A stretch of 64,000 nt of DNA from DASSBQ01 sp040981125. Its GTDB lineage: Bacteria; Nitrospirota; Nitrospiria; Nitrospirales; Nitrospiraceae. Made by a program: the position numbers and the translations under genes. The notes beneath the pieces are model-generated. The model was not told the DNA's origin. It searched no databases and worked only from the letters and a program-made list of their open reading frames with translations. The stretch is taken from the NCBI GenBank assembly GCA_040981125.1, contig JANRMQ010000001.1:987881-1051880 (forward strand), written 5' to 3'. This document shows positions 35,383 through 43,504 of this stretch, piece after piece; the stretch's first letter is position 1; each line of letters starts with the position of its first letter.

Positions 35383-35561
35383 TTGCGCCAAGCCCTTCAC
35401 GATACCGTCAGTTGTTTAGTATCGGCCCCCTGGCTCACTTGGCTAGGGGGTTACCGAGTTTAGCCGCTACTCCGGTACGTATATGACTAGAAGCATTCGA
35501 TTGCATGCGGATTACAACCACTTCCCACTATCAACACATAGACGCCGGCACGAGGTGGACC

Positions 35562-36017
35562 ATGACGATCTACGATCATCCCTATTCAACGCTGGTCGGA
35601 CGCGTTCTTCTGGGCGCGATCTTCCTCTTGTCCGGCATCAATAAGATAGCGGATCCGGCCGGGACGCAGGGCTACATGGCGGCAATGGGTATGACATGGG
35701 CGACCATGCTCTTCTATCTGGGCGCCGTCATCATCGAAGTCGGGGGCGGTCTGTCGCTGTGGCTGGGCTATTGGACGAGAATCGGGGCGGCGGCGCTGAT
35801 CGGGTTTATGATCCCGACGACGTTGATTTTTCACACCAACTTCGGAGACCCCAACCAGATGATTCATTTCATGAAGAATCTGGCTATGACCGGCGGGCTC
35901 CTTTACCTGGCAACTTATGGTCCCGGTCCATTAAGCCTCGATCGGCGCTTGTTCGGACAAGCCGGAATCGAAGCCGATCAGAATTCCTTACGCGTCCGCC
36001 GCAGGGCGAGCGCCTGA
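35562..36017 (+). CDS. DoxX family membrane protein
   Basis: 151 residues from the ATG at 35562, which has GAGGTGG four bases upstream. Four membrane helices (VLLGAIFLLSGINKIADP, MLFYLGAVIIEVGGGLSLWLG, GAAALIGFMIPTTLIFH, LAMTGGLLYLATYGPGPLSL) match the DoxX/SURF4-like family, whose members are linked to oxidative-stress or quinone-related membrane functions without a defined reaction. Gene neighbours are an exported TPR protein, an intradiol dioxygenase and an SDR. Confidence 0.82.
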   Translation: MTIYDHPYSTLVGRVLLGAIFLLSGINKIADPAGTQGYMAAMGMTWATMLFYLGAVIIEVGGGLSLWLGYWTRIGAAALIGFMIPTTLIFHTNFGDPNQMIHFMKNLAMTGGLLYLATYGPGPLSLDRRLFGQAGIEADQNSLRVRRRASA

Positions 36018-36114
36018 TGCCGACAAATCCACTCGCTTTGACCTGCGGACCTCGTTATGATCGTTGAGAAGGTGTCGTGACCGGTTCATCTGCCAACCAC
36101 AAGGAGGACGGTTC

Positions 36115-36507
36115 ATGCGTCAAGCCCCTACATCCATGGTAGCGTTCGTGGTCGCATTGTTCTGCGCCGGAATGTTCGGTGTCTCCATATCCGCGGCGGA
36201 TATGAACATGAAAAAGACCGCGCCGGCCTTAAAGACGGCGGCCGGTTCCAAAGCCGAGACGCACAATAATGAAGGCATCGAGCACTACAACCAGGAACAT
36301 TGGGACGTCGCCAAAAAGCATTTCATGGAAGCGGTGAAGAGCGATCCTTCATCCGCCGAGGCGCATTATAATTTGGCGCTGGCGCTGGACAAGTCCGGTG
36401 ACCATAAAACCGCAATCGACCATTTTCATAAGGCCAAAGACCTCGGAAAGGACAATCCGGATATTCAACAATCCGAGATCCTTCAAGCGCATCTGAAAAA
36501 ACACTGA
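36115..36507 (+). CDS. exported TPR protein
   Basis: 130 residues. Start chosen at ATG 36115, preceded by AAGGAGG. A signal peptide (MVAFVVALFCAGMFGVSISA), then three TPR units (about 45-125: NNEGIEHYNQEHWDVAKKHF; AEAHYNLALALDKSGDHKTA; FHKAKDLGKDNPDIQ). Periplasmic or outer-membrane-associated. Probably in one transcript with DoxX and the dioxygenase gene. Confidence 0.8.
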   Translation: MRQAPTSMVAFVVALFCAGMFGVSISAADMNMKKTAPALKTAAGSKAETHNNEGIEHYNQEHWDVAKKHFMEAVKSDPSSAEAHYNLALALDKSGDHKTAIDHFHKAKDLGKDNPDIQQSEILQAHLKKH

Positions 36508-36512
36508 ATCGG

Positions 36513-37283
36513 ATGGGACATGCAGTCCGCGCGAGACGGCAGCCATCGTCTCGACTTTTTCTCGGGCCTGCCAATCGGGCTCAGGTCATCGGCGTCATGA
36601 TGATCGGTATCATCGTGGCGCCGGTGACCGCCTTTGGGGCGCCGGATGAAACAACGGCCGAAGCCTGTGAAGCGACACCGAGACAGACCGAGGGCCCATA
36701 TTATCCGCCGGCGCTGCAACGCGAAAACCAGGACGACCGGGATAATGACCTGACCGAGGTCAGAGGACAAACAGGACGGGCGAGCGGGCAGACGATGTAT
36801 GTCATCGGTCAAGTTCGTGATGTCCATTGCCGCCCGCTCGCCGGGGCGGTCGTGGAAATCTGGCAGGCTTCGGCTGATGGGCGGTATCAACATCCGGATG
36901 AAAGAGACAATCCCCGACCGTTGGATCCGGCATTTCAGTATTGGGGCATGGATCGTACCGGCGCCGATGGAAGCTACCGATTCAAGACCATTAAACCAGG
37001 TCCCTACTCAACCGGGCGCGATCGCATGAGACCGTCGCATATTCATTTCAAAATTAGGCACCCGTCTGTGGACGAATTCATCACGCAAATGTATTTCGTG
37101 GGAGACCCGCACCAGGATGCGGACCGCATCCTGAACGGGATTCCTGCAGGCGAGCGAGGACTCGTTATCATCGCGCCTAGGCCGGCGGATCAGGCGCATG
37201 ACAATGAGGCGTTGTTCTGTAAATTTGACATCACGGTTCCACTTCAGCCTCAACCCGGCAAAAGCCGCCCCGGCAACCGATGA
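36513..37283 (+). CDS. exported intradiol ring-cleavage dioxygenase
   Basis: 256 residues. A long N-terminus with Arg-rich start and hydrophobic stretch (VIGVMMIGIIVAPVTAFG) suggests export; a shorter start at 36597 is possible. The mature domain resembles the beta-type intradiol dioxygenases: TEGPYYPP, VEIWQASADGRYQHPD, SYRFKTIKPGPYS, and the iron ligands Tyr (GRYQ), Tyr (PGPYS) and His-x-His (RPSHIHFKI). Intradiol enzymes open catechols between the hydroxyls; an exported version points to aromatic compounds or a moonlighting role in the periplasm. It overlaps the SDR gene by four bases. Confidence 0.8.
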   Translation: MGHAVRARRQPSSRLFLGPANRAQVIGVMMIGIIVAPVTAFGAPDETTAEACEATPRQTEGPYYPPALQRENQDDRDNDLTEVRGQTGRASGQTMYVIGQVRDVHCRPLAGAVVEIWQASADGRYQHPDERDNPRPLDPAFQYWGMDRTGADGSYRFKTIKPGPYSTGRDRMRPSHIHFKIRHPSVDEFITQMYFVGDPHQDADRILNGIPAGERGLVIIAPRPADQAHDNEALFCKFDITVPLQPQPGKSRPGNR

Positions 37284-38086
37284 AACTGGAAGGCAAAGTC
37301 GCCGTCGTAACAGGCAGCGGACAGGGAATCGGCCGCTGCATCGCCCTGCGGTTTGCTCAGGAGGGGGCGCATGTCGCCATCAATTATCCCTCCAAGTCGG
37401 CAAGAGCGCTGGAGGTATTGCATGAGATTGATCCATCGGCGCACCGGGCCGTCACGATTCAAGCGGATGTGACCATCCTGGAGGATACGCGCCGGCTGAT
37501 CCAAGAAACACTGGATCATTTCGGCCAGCTCGATATCGTCGTCAACAACGCCGGCATCGAGCGTAAAGCGCCTTTCTGGGAGGTGACGGAGCGAGACTAC
37601 GATGCCGTCATGGACGTCAACGTCAAGGGTCTCTTTTTCGTCTCGCAAGCCGCGACCAAATATTGGATCGACTCCAAACGACCCGGCAAAATCATCAACA
37701 TCAGCTCGGTCCACGAAGAGATTCCGTTTCCTTCGTTCGCTTCGTATTGCGCGAGCAAAGGCGGGGTCCGCATGTTGACGCGGAATTTGGCGGTGGAACT
37801 CGGCCCGTTCGGCATCACGGTGAATGCCATCGCCCCCGGCGCGATCCGGACACCGATCAATAGGGAACTGTTGAACAACCCGAAGCAAATGTCCGCCTTG
37901 ATCGAACAGATTCCGCTCGGCCGTCTCGGGCATACAGACGATGTCGCAGGAGTCGCCGCCTTTTTAGCTTCGGCCGATGCCGACTATGTCACCGGTTCAA
38001 CCTATTTCGTCGATGGAGGCCTCACCTGGCATTACGAAGAGCAGTCGGCCTCCGACACCGGGTATCATTCCGCCAAGCCGCACTAG
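37280..38086 (+). CDS. SDR family oxidoreductase, glucose 1-dehydrogenase-like
   Basis: 268 residues, short-chain dehydrogenase fold: nucleotide-binding TGSGQGIGR (about 11-19), NNAG, the catalytic Ser of ISSVHEE, YxxxK in YCASKGG and a C-terminal region ending in GGLTWHYEEQ. It resembles glucose 1-dehydrogenase and 3-oxoacyl-ACP reductase-type SDRs; the substrate cannot be read from the sequence. Its start overlaps the dioxygenase stop (ATGA), and a GH15 glucoamylase-like gene follows, so a sugar substrate is plausible. Confidence 0.85.
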   Translation: MKLEGKVAVVTGSGQGIGRCIALRFAQEGAHVAINYPSKSARALEVLHEIDPSAHRAVTIQADVTILEDTRRLIQETLDHFGQLDIVVNNAGIERKAPFWEVTERDYDAVMDVNVKGLFFVSQAATKYWIDSKRPGKIINISSVHEEIPFPSFASYCASKGGVRMLTRNLAVELGPFGITVNAIAPGAIRTPINRELLNNPKQMSALIEQIPLGRLGHTDDVAGVAAFLASADADYVTGSTYFVDGGLTWHYEEQSASDTGYHSAKPH

Positions 38087-38136
38087 ACTCCAATTTTTCC
38101 ATCTCAACCGCAAACACAGGACGCTCGACTCACAGT

Positions 38137-39975
38137 ATGGCATACCAGCCCATCGAACATTACGGGATCATCGGCAATATGCGAACGACCGCGCTGGTGG
38201 GACGCGACGGCAGCATCGACTGGTTCTGCTTCCCGCATTTCGACTCGCCCAGCGTCTTTGCGGCCATTCTCGACGATCGCAAAGGAGGCCGTTTTCGTAT
38301 TGCGCCGGTGAATGACCGGATCACCCACAAGCAATTTTATTGGCCGGATACAAACCTCTTAATTACACGCTTTTTATCACCGGACGGGATCGGGGAAATT
38401 GAGGATTTCATGCCGGCCGGACCTGCAATTACTCCGGACTGGCACCATCAATTGATCCGTCGCATCCGGGTCGTGCGCGGGCGCTTGACGTTTCAACTCC
38501 AATGCCATCCCGCCTTCAACTATGCCAGGACTCCGCATGAAACCCATATGACCGGCCATGGAGCGGGCTTTTACACACCGGGGCTCAACCTTGGCTTGGC
38601 CACCGCCTTGCCGCTCAAGAAAGACGACCGCGGTGTCTCGGGCGAATTCACCCTGCAACAAGGCGAAACGGCGGTCTGCGTCCTGCGAGAAATCGCAGCC
38701 GGCGAAGGCTGCGGGTCGGTAGTGTCGGACGATCAGGCGCAGGTCCTCTTTGAATCGACGGTGCGTTTCTGGCGTGATTGGCTGTCGCATTGTCAGTACA
38801 GCGGCCGCTGGCGGGAAATGGTCGCCCGGTCCGCGCTCGTCTTGAAGCTGATGACCTTCGAGCCCACTGGAGCAATCGTGGCGGCGCCGACGTGCAGTCT
38901 TCCGGAGGAGATCGGCGGCGTGCGCAATTGGGATTACCGATACACCTGGATCAGGGATTCCGCCTTCACGCTTTATGGTTTCCTCCGCATCGGGTTTACC
39001 CGAGAAGCAGCCGCCTTCATGGATTGGCTGGACAAGCGGTCGCACCAGCCGAGCGATGCGGATGGTCCGCTTCAAATCGTTTACGGCATCGATGGGCGGA
39101 CGGATTTGACCGAACAAGTACTCGATCATTTGGAGGGGTACAAGGGCTCCGGCCCGGTCCGGATCGGAAATGGGGCCTACCGCCATCTCCAGCTCGATAT
39201 CTACGGCGAACTCTTGGACTCCATCTATCTGTACAACAAGTACGGCAGCCCCATTTCGTTCGATACGTGGAAACATGTCCGCGGGTTATTGGATTGGCTC
39301 TGCGACAATTGGAATCGACCGGATGAAGGCATCTGGGAAGTGCGCGGCGGCAGGCGGCATTTTGTCTATTCCCGGCTGATGTCCTGGGTCGCAATGGATC
39401 GCGGCCTGCGTTTGGCCGGAAAGCGATCGTTTCCCGCCAACCATTCCCGCTGGCTGGCGGTTCGCGATGAGATCTACGAAGAGATCATGGCAAAAGGCTG
39501 GAACGATCAACGGCAGGCTTTCGTCCAATATTATGGCGGCGACTCGCTGGACGCGTCGAACCTCATCATGCCGCTGGTCTTCTTTCTCGCCCCCACGGAT
39601 CCGCGCATGCTGAAGACCTTGGCGGCAATCAACCGGCCGCTGGCTGAAGGCGGGCTGGCGTCCGATGGATTGGTGTATCGCTACGATGCCGCGAAAGGAA
39701 TGGACGGTCTCCACGGCACCGAGGGCACGTTCAACATGTGCACATTCTGGCTGGTCGAAGCTCTGACCCGTGCAGGGCGAGTCGATCGCCGAAAAGTCTA
39801 CGAGGCGCAACTACTATTTGAGCGCATGCTCGGCTATGCAAATCACCTCGGACTCTATGCCGAAGAAACCGGTCACAGCGGAGAAGCACTGGGAAATTTC
39901 CCCCAAGCCTTTACTCATCTCACCTTGATCAGCGCCGCGTTTAATCTCGACCGCGCCCTCGACAATAGATTATAG
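38137..39975 (+). CDS. glycoside hydrolase family 15 protein (glucoamylase/trehalase-like)
   Basis: 612 residues with the typical order of bacterial GH15 enzymes: N-terminal beta domain starting YQPIEHYGIIGNMRTTALVGRDGS and SIDWFCFPHFDSPS, then the (alpha/alpha)6 domain with GGVRNWDYRYTWIRDSAF (general acid region), GADGPL/GRTDLTEQVLDHLEGYKGSGPVR type motif, and GTFNMCTFWLVEALTRAG (near the general base). No signal peptide is seen, so it is likely cytoplasmic and may act on glycogen, trehalose or maltodextrins. It is downstream of the SDR, 50 bases on. Confidence 0.87.
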   Translation: MAYQPIEHYGIIGNMRTTALVGRDGSIDWFCFPHFDSPSVFAAILDDRKGGRFRIAPVNDRITHKQFYWPDTNLLITRFLSPDGIGEIEDFMPAGPAITPDWHHQLIRRIRVVRGRLTFQLQCHPAFNYARTPHETHMTGHGAGFYTPGLNLGLATALPLKKDDRGVSGEFTLQQGETAVCVLREIAAGEGCGSVVSDDQAQVLFESTVRFWRDWLSHCQYSGRWREMVARSALVLKLMTFEPTGAIVAAPTCSLPEEIGGVRNWDYRYTWIRDSAFTLYGFLRIGFTREAAAFMDWLDKRSHQPSDADGPLQIVYGIDGRTDLTEQVLDHLEGYKGSGPVRIGNGAYRHLQLDIYGELLDSIYLYNKYGSPISFDTWKHVRGLLDWLCDNWNRPDEGIWEVRGGRRHFVYSRLMSWVAMDRGLRLAGKRSFPANHSRWLAVRDEIYEEIMAKGWNDQRQAFVQYYGGDSLDASNLIMPLVFFLAPTDPRMLKTLAAINRPLAEGGLASDGLVYRYDAAKGMDGLHGTEGTFNMCTFWLVEALTRAGRVDRRKVYEAQLLFERMLGYANHLGLYAEETGHSGEALGNFPQAFTHLTLISAAFNLDRALDNRL

Positions 39976-40062
39976 CGTCCCTCCATCACGCCGATCGCCT
40001 CTCCAGAGGCGGCGCTGTATGCATTTCGTATTCGAAAAAGGGGGGGCCGCCCGGCTCACAAA

Positions 40063-40103
40063 TTGACAACTCTGTCTTAGATATGATATTGAGAAGCATA
40101 CTC
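40063..40103 (+). promoter_or_regulatory. promoter overlapped by a Fur-box-like site before araC-tonB-fecIR
   Basis: TTGACA (40063-40068) and a candidate -10 TATTGA (40087-40092, 18-base spacer). The segment GATATTGAGAAGCATACTC (40085-40103) matches the classic 19-base Fur box at 14 positions and contains the palindrome ATTGAG/CTCAAT. Binding here would block the -10, giving iron repression. An AT-rich TCAATTAAAG follows. Confidence 0.55.
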
Positions 40104-40160
40104 AATTAAAGAAGTCTCCACAGCCGTCCTGAGCAGAGGCCCGAGGAATTACAATCCCAG

Positions 40161-40192
40161 AGCCCACGGTCAGTTCTGATCGTGGGCTTTTT
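40161..40192 (+). terminator. terminator-like hairpin in the araC leader
   Basis: AGCCCACG (40161-40168) pairs with CGTGGGCT (40181-40188) and is followed by five T (through 40192). It lies downstream of the promoter and directly before the araC ribosome-binding site, so it could act as an attenuator of the cluster or end the transcript of the preceding gene. Confidence 0.6.
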
Positions 40193-40214
40193 GTTGAACT
40201 CGAGGAAGGAAACC

Positions 40215-40736
40215 ATGGTCATGGCTCACCTTGCAACCGTTGAGACGACCCTATCAAATATTTCTCGCATCGCCATCGGCGATAAAAAGTCCGGACTATC
40301 GTTCCATCAGAACATCGAAAGGTCGGAACAGTTTCGCTTCACAATCCTCAGACCTACAAGCACGGACCGCATCGGCCCAGGCCGCACCGCCCAGACGCCA
40401 CAGCCTTTGACGGAGCGCATCCGAGCCTTCGTAGAAGGCAATCTAAAAAACCGCGTCACGCTCAAAGAACTCGCGAGCTTCCTCGGCTATTCGGTAAAAT
40501 ACAGTTCCGAGTTTTTTCAACTCCACATGGGTATGTGCTTCTCGCAGTACGTCAAACATCTCCGGATCAAGACGGCGGCGCGTATGCTCACGAGAGAGGG
40601 AGGATCGGTCACCCACATCGCCGAGGCGCTGGGATTCAGCGATTCCTTCGCGTTCAGCCATTTCTTCAAACGCGCGGTCGGATGTTCGCCCACCACATTT
40701 CGCAAACAACAACTCGATCTTGCCAGTTTGAGATGA
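40215..40736 (+). CDS. AraC-family transcriptional regulator
   Basis: 173 residues from ATG 40215 (GAGGAAGGAAACC upstream). The C-terminal half holds the two helix-turn-helix motifs of AraC proteins (LKELASFLGYSVKYSSEFFQ; VTHIAEALGFSDSFAFSHFF). The N-terminal half is short (~70 residues) with no recognisable ligand domain, unlike typical AraC regulators of siderophore genes (PchR/AlcR type). It overlaps the tonB start (ATGA) and opens the tonB-fecI-fecR-receptor cluster, so it probably regulates iron uptake. A Fur-box-like promoter and a hairpin precede it. Confidence 0.85.
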   Translation: MVMAHLATVETTLSNISRIAIGDKKSGLSFHQNIERSEQFRFTILRPTSTDRIGPGRTAQTPQPLTERIRAFVEGNLKNRVTLKELASFLGYSVKYSSEFFQLHMGMCFSQYVKHLRIKTAARMLTREGGSVTHIAEALGFSDSFAFSHFFKRAVGCSPTTFRKQQLDLASLR

Positions 40737-41692
40737 AGATCGTCAGCGATCGCCGCGGGGACATCTGGGGATGGTCATTCTCGATACTGATTCATGCGGT
40801 CAGCTTGGGCACCGCCATCGTCGTTGCGGCGGAATTTTCCCAGCTCCCGCGGCCAAACATATTCCAGTGGGATGTCTCCCTCGTCGCGGCTCCTCGGCCC
40901 GAACCGGTCGTATCGGACACTCCGCTGGTGTCCCACGCAAGCCCGATCTCTTCTTCCATCGCCGCCGACGCGCCCGCTTCGAAGCCGAAGGTCAGCGGCT
41001 CTGCCTCTCATTCTGATCACAAACGCGCAGAAGCGGCCCCTGTGGCCGATTCGCATATCCCGCTCCTTGAACAAGGCGCGGAAAACACGACATCGGCCGA
41101 CCCAATGAACGAAGCCTCGGCGTTTCAAGAATCGACCAGCTCTTCCCTGGTCTCCGAACCGGCCAAGGAGGAACGTCTGGCAGCACCCCCGAGTGATGTT
41201 CCCCAACAGAATGCCGACACGGTTCCCATTGACCCCACCAGCCTTCCCGTCTCCGAGAAGAGGCCCGATGAATTGCCCCCGCCGGAAGTACAGGAACCGG
41301 AGCAGATCGCGCCGGCATCAGATCCGTCCATAAAGGAACCGGAGCAATTAGCCTTTAGACCAACACCCCAGTTCCGAGACCCCATCGTTTCACAACCCCT
41401 CCACCCGGACTACGGATGGCTTGCAGATATCCTGTTCGCCAAGGTGCAGCAGATGAAGCGCTATCCCTATCTCGCGCGGAACAATCGATGGCAGGGAAAC
41501 GTCGTGTTGCAAGCCGTTATCACCGAGGACGGCCGGGTCGACAACATCCTGGTCGTGGAGAGCTCAGGATATTCACTCCTGGATCAAGATGCCGTGGCGC
41601 TCCTCGAACGAGCCTCGCCTGTCAGGCTCAATCACCCTCTCGGACAGCCTGAAGTCATCGTGCAGATTCCCATCGGTTATCGACTGGAGTGA
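40733..41692 (+). CDS. TonB family energy-transducing protein
   Basis: 319 residues. A short cytoplasmic start, a membrane helix (WSFSILIHAVSLGTAIVVAA), a long Pro/Ser/Glu-rich periplasmic spacer (about 60-220), and the C-terminal TonB domain (about 225-319) with HPDYGWLADILFAKVQQMKRYP, VLQAVITEDGRVDNILVV and SSGYSLLDQDAVALL. It couples the proton motive force to the TonB-dependent receptor encoded three genes downstream. Its ending (PIGYRLE) and the segment PDYGWL resemble those of the tonB at 50281-51504, so the two are recent relatives. It overlaps araC. Confidence 0.85.
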   Translation: MKIVSDRRGDIWGWSFSILIHAVSLGTAIVVAAEFSQLPRPNIFQWDVSLVAAPRPEPVVSDTPLVSHASPISSSIAADAPASKPKVSGSASHSDHKRAEAAPVADSHIPLLEQGAENTTSADPMNEASAFQESTSSSLVSEPAKEERLAAPPSDVPQQNADTVPIDPTSLPVSEKRPDELPPPEVQEPEQIAPASDPSIKEPEQLAFRPTPQFRDPIVSQPLHPDYGWLADILFAKVQQMKRYPYLARNNRWQGNVVLQAVITEDGRVDNILVVESSGYSLLDQDAVALLERASPVRLNHPLGQPEVIVQIPIGYRLE

Positions 41693-41699
41693 ATCCCTC

Positions 41700-42203
41700 A
41701 TGCCAAACGATCGGACCATGACCTGGCTCACGGCTTTTGAGCAGCATCATGAGGACCTGCTCCGCTTCTTTACCCGCAAACTCGGATGCCGCCATCTTGC
41801 CGCCGATTGTACCCAAGACACATATGTGCATCTGGCACGCATCGCGCCATCGATGTCTCTCCATAACCCACGAGCCTTCCTGTTTCGAGTGGCCGCCAAC
41901 CTGGCCATAGATCACCTGCGGAAAGCCAGGACGCGCGGTATCGTTTTCAGCTCTGATCCGCCGCCGGAGGAAACGGCGAGCATGGCCCCATCGGCCGAAG
42001 ATGTGATCGATGGAAAGCAACGGATGCTTCGATTGGAGGCCGCCATCGAGGAATTGTCGCCGAAATGCCGGCGAGCCCTTTTGCTTAATCGATTGGAAGG
42101 CAAGACGCATGCGGAAATCGCCCAAGCGCTGGGGGTGTCGGAAAGCATGGTGGCTAAATACATCGTCCAAGGACTGAAACATTGCCGATTGCGTCTCCAG
42201 TAA
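41700..42203 (+). CDS. FecI-like ECF sigma factor
   Basis: 167-residue extracytoplasmic function sigma factor: region 2 with FFTRKLGCRHLAADCTQDTYVHLAR and FLFRVAANLAIDHLRK, and region 4 with ELSPKCRRALLLNRLEGKTHAEIAQALGVSESMVAKYI. The SPKCRRALLLNRLEG wording is typical of FecI-type iron-transport sigma factors. It is followed by fecR and a siderophore-type receptor with an STN domain, the standard surface-signalling trio. It starts seven bases after tonB. Confidence 0.88.
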   Translation: MPNDRTMTWLTAFEQHHEDLLRFFTRKLGCRHLAADCTQDTYVHLARIAPSMSLHNPRAFLFRVAANLAIDHLRKARTRGIVFSSDPPPEETASMAPSAEDVIDGKQRMLRLEAAIEELSPKCRRALLLNRLEGKTHAEIAQALGVSESMVAKYIVQGLKHCRLRLQ

Positions 42204-42306
42204 CCGGCCGTGAATCCCGATGCGGTATTGAAAGGCCTGCTCTATCCGTCTTATAAGATAGCGCCCTCCTGCGCTGACCATTGCCGCCCGCACCACGGAA
42301 CAACAG

Positions 42307-43290
42307 ATGCCTGAATCAAACCCGCCGGACACCGCCGCTACATCCCAATCTCTGGTGGATGAAGCCCTTGCCTGGCTGGTGACGGTCAAGTCCGGCCACG
42401 CGATGGAGGAAGACCACCGACGGTGTCGAGCCTGGCTGGCCAGCAGTCCCGCTCACCTCGCCGCCTATCACGAGGCGGAAGCCCTCTGGCGGGATATCGG
42501 TCAACTACGAATCGCAGCCGACTCTGCAGGGTCGGTGCCCCCTCTCCCCAGACAATCGCGGCTACGCTACAAAACCTGGGCCGTCGCGGCCAGCCTGCTG
42601 CTTGCTGTCGCGATGTTTTGGACTGAGAATTCCTTTCAGTGGGTCAGTTCGGCCATGGCGGATTATAGAAGCGATGTAGGGGAGCAGCGGACGGTCACCT
42701 TGAACGACGGCACCGCCGTCCGCTTGAATACCGATAGCGCCGTCAATGTACATCTCTCGGACACGAGAAGAGACGTGCATCTCCTGAAGGGCGAGGCCTC
42801 TTTTACCGTAGCCCGCGATCCGGAACGTCCGTTTGCTGTAAGAAGCGGCCCAATCGTGACCAGCGCCCTCGGGACTGCCTTTTCGATTCGGTATGAGGGC
42901 GACGGAATCACCGTCACGGTGACGGAGCATGCAGTTCGGGTCTCTCTTTTTTCCGGCGCCCCACGCCGAGAGGTGGCGATCGAAGCGGGACAACAGGTTC
43001 ACTATTCACCCACGGATGGTTTCACTGCCGTTCGCCGAATCGATGCCGGTACGGAAACGGCGTGGCAGCGGGGGAAAATGATCTTCGAAAGACAGCCCTT
43101 GTTCAGAGTAGTGGAGGAACTCAATCGCTACCGTCGGGGACACATCGTGATTCTGAACCCGGCTCTGCGCACGCTGAACATAACGGGGTTGTTCGATGTG
43201 GCGGATCCCGACGCCGCGCTGAGAATGATTCAGGATACGCTGCCCATTCGGCATACCAACCTTCCGCCCTACTTCGTGCTCCTTCACTGA
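42307..43290 (+). CDS. FecR-type anti-sigma regulator
   Basis: 327 residues: cytoplasmic N-terminus with EALAWLVTVKSGHAMEEDHRR and CRAWLASSPAHLAAYHEAEALW (sigma-binding), one membrane helix (AVAASLLLAVAMFWT), and a periplasmic FecR domain (about 115-215, GEQRTVTLNDGTAVRLNTDSAV, GEASFTVARDPERPFAV) ending in an STN-like C-terminal region (RGHIVILNPALRTLNITGLFD). It relays the receptor's substrate-loaded state to the FecI sigma factor. It lies about 100 bases after fecI and 214 before the receptor. Confidence 0.88.
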   Translation: MPESNPPDTAATSQSLVDEALAWLVTVKSGHAMEEDHRRCRAWLASSPAHLAAYHEAEALWRDIGQLRIAADSAGSVPPLPRQSRLRYKTWAVAASLLLAVAMFWTENSFQWVSSAMADYRSDVGEQRTVTLNDGTAVRLNTDSAVNVHLSDTRRDVHLLKGEASFTVARDPERPFAVRSGPIVTSALGTAFSIRYEGDGITVTVTEHAVRVSLFSGAPRREVAIEAGQQVHYSPTDGFTAVRRIDAGTETAWQRGKMIFERQPLFRVVEELNRYRRGHIVILNPALRTLNITGLFDVADPDAALRMIQDTLPIRHTNLPPYFVLLH

Positions 43291-43504
43291 CGCGGCCACA
43301 TCGGCCCAATGACCTTCCCTCCTGCCCCGGCGGCATGACGTCCCGCCTTATTTTCAACGGCCTGTAAGTGCTGATTCTTTCGATCGCACATTTTATCGGT
43401 GCAAGATTTTCGGCTCTATACGTCTTACTAGTCAGACATTCTTACATACGTCCGCAGCGCTTTCGAATACCTGACCACCGGCGTATTTCTCGCAAGGAGG
43501 GCCG

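Noticed and set aside
39996..40011. Hairpin after the GH15 gene
   Set aside because: Six-base stem without a T-run, too weak to call a terminator.
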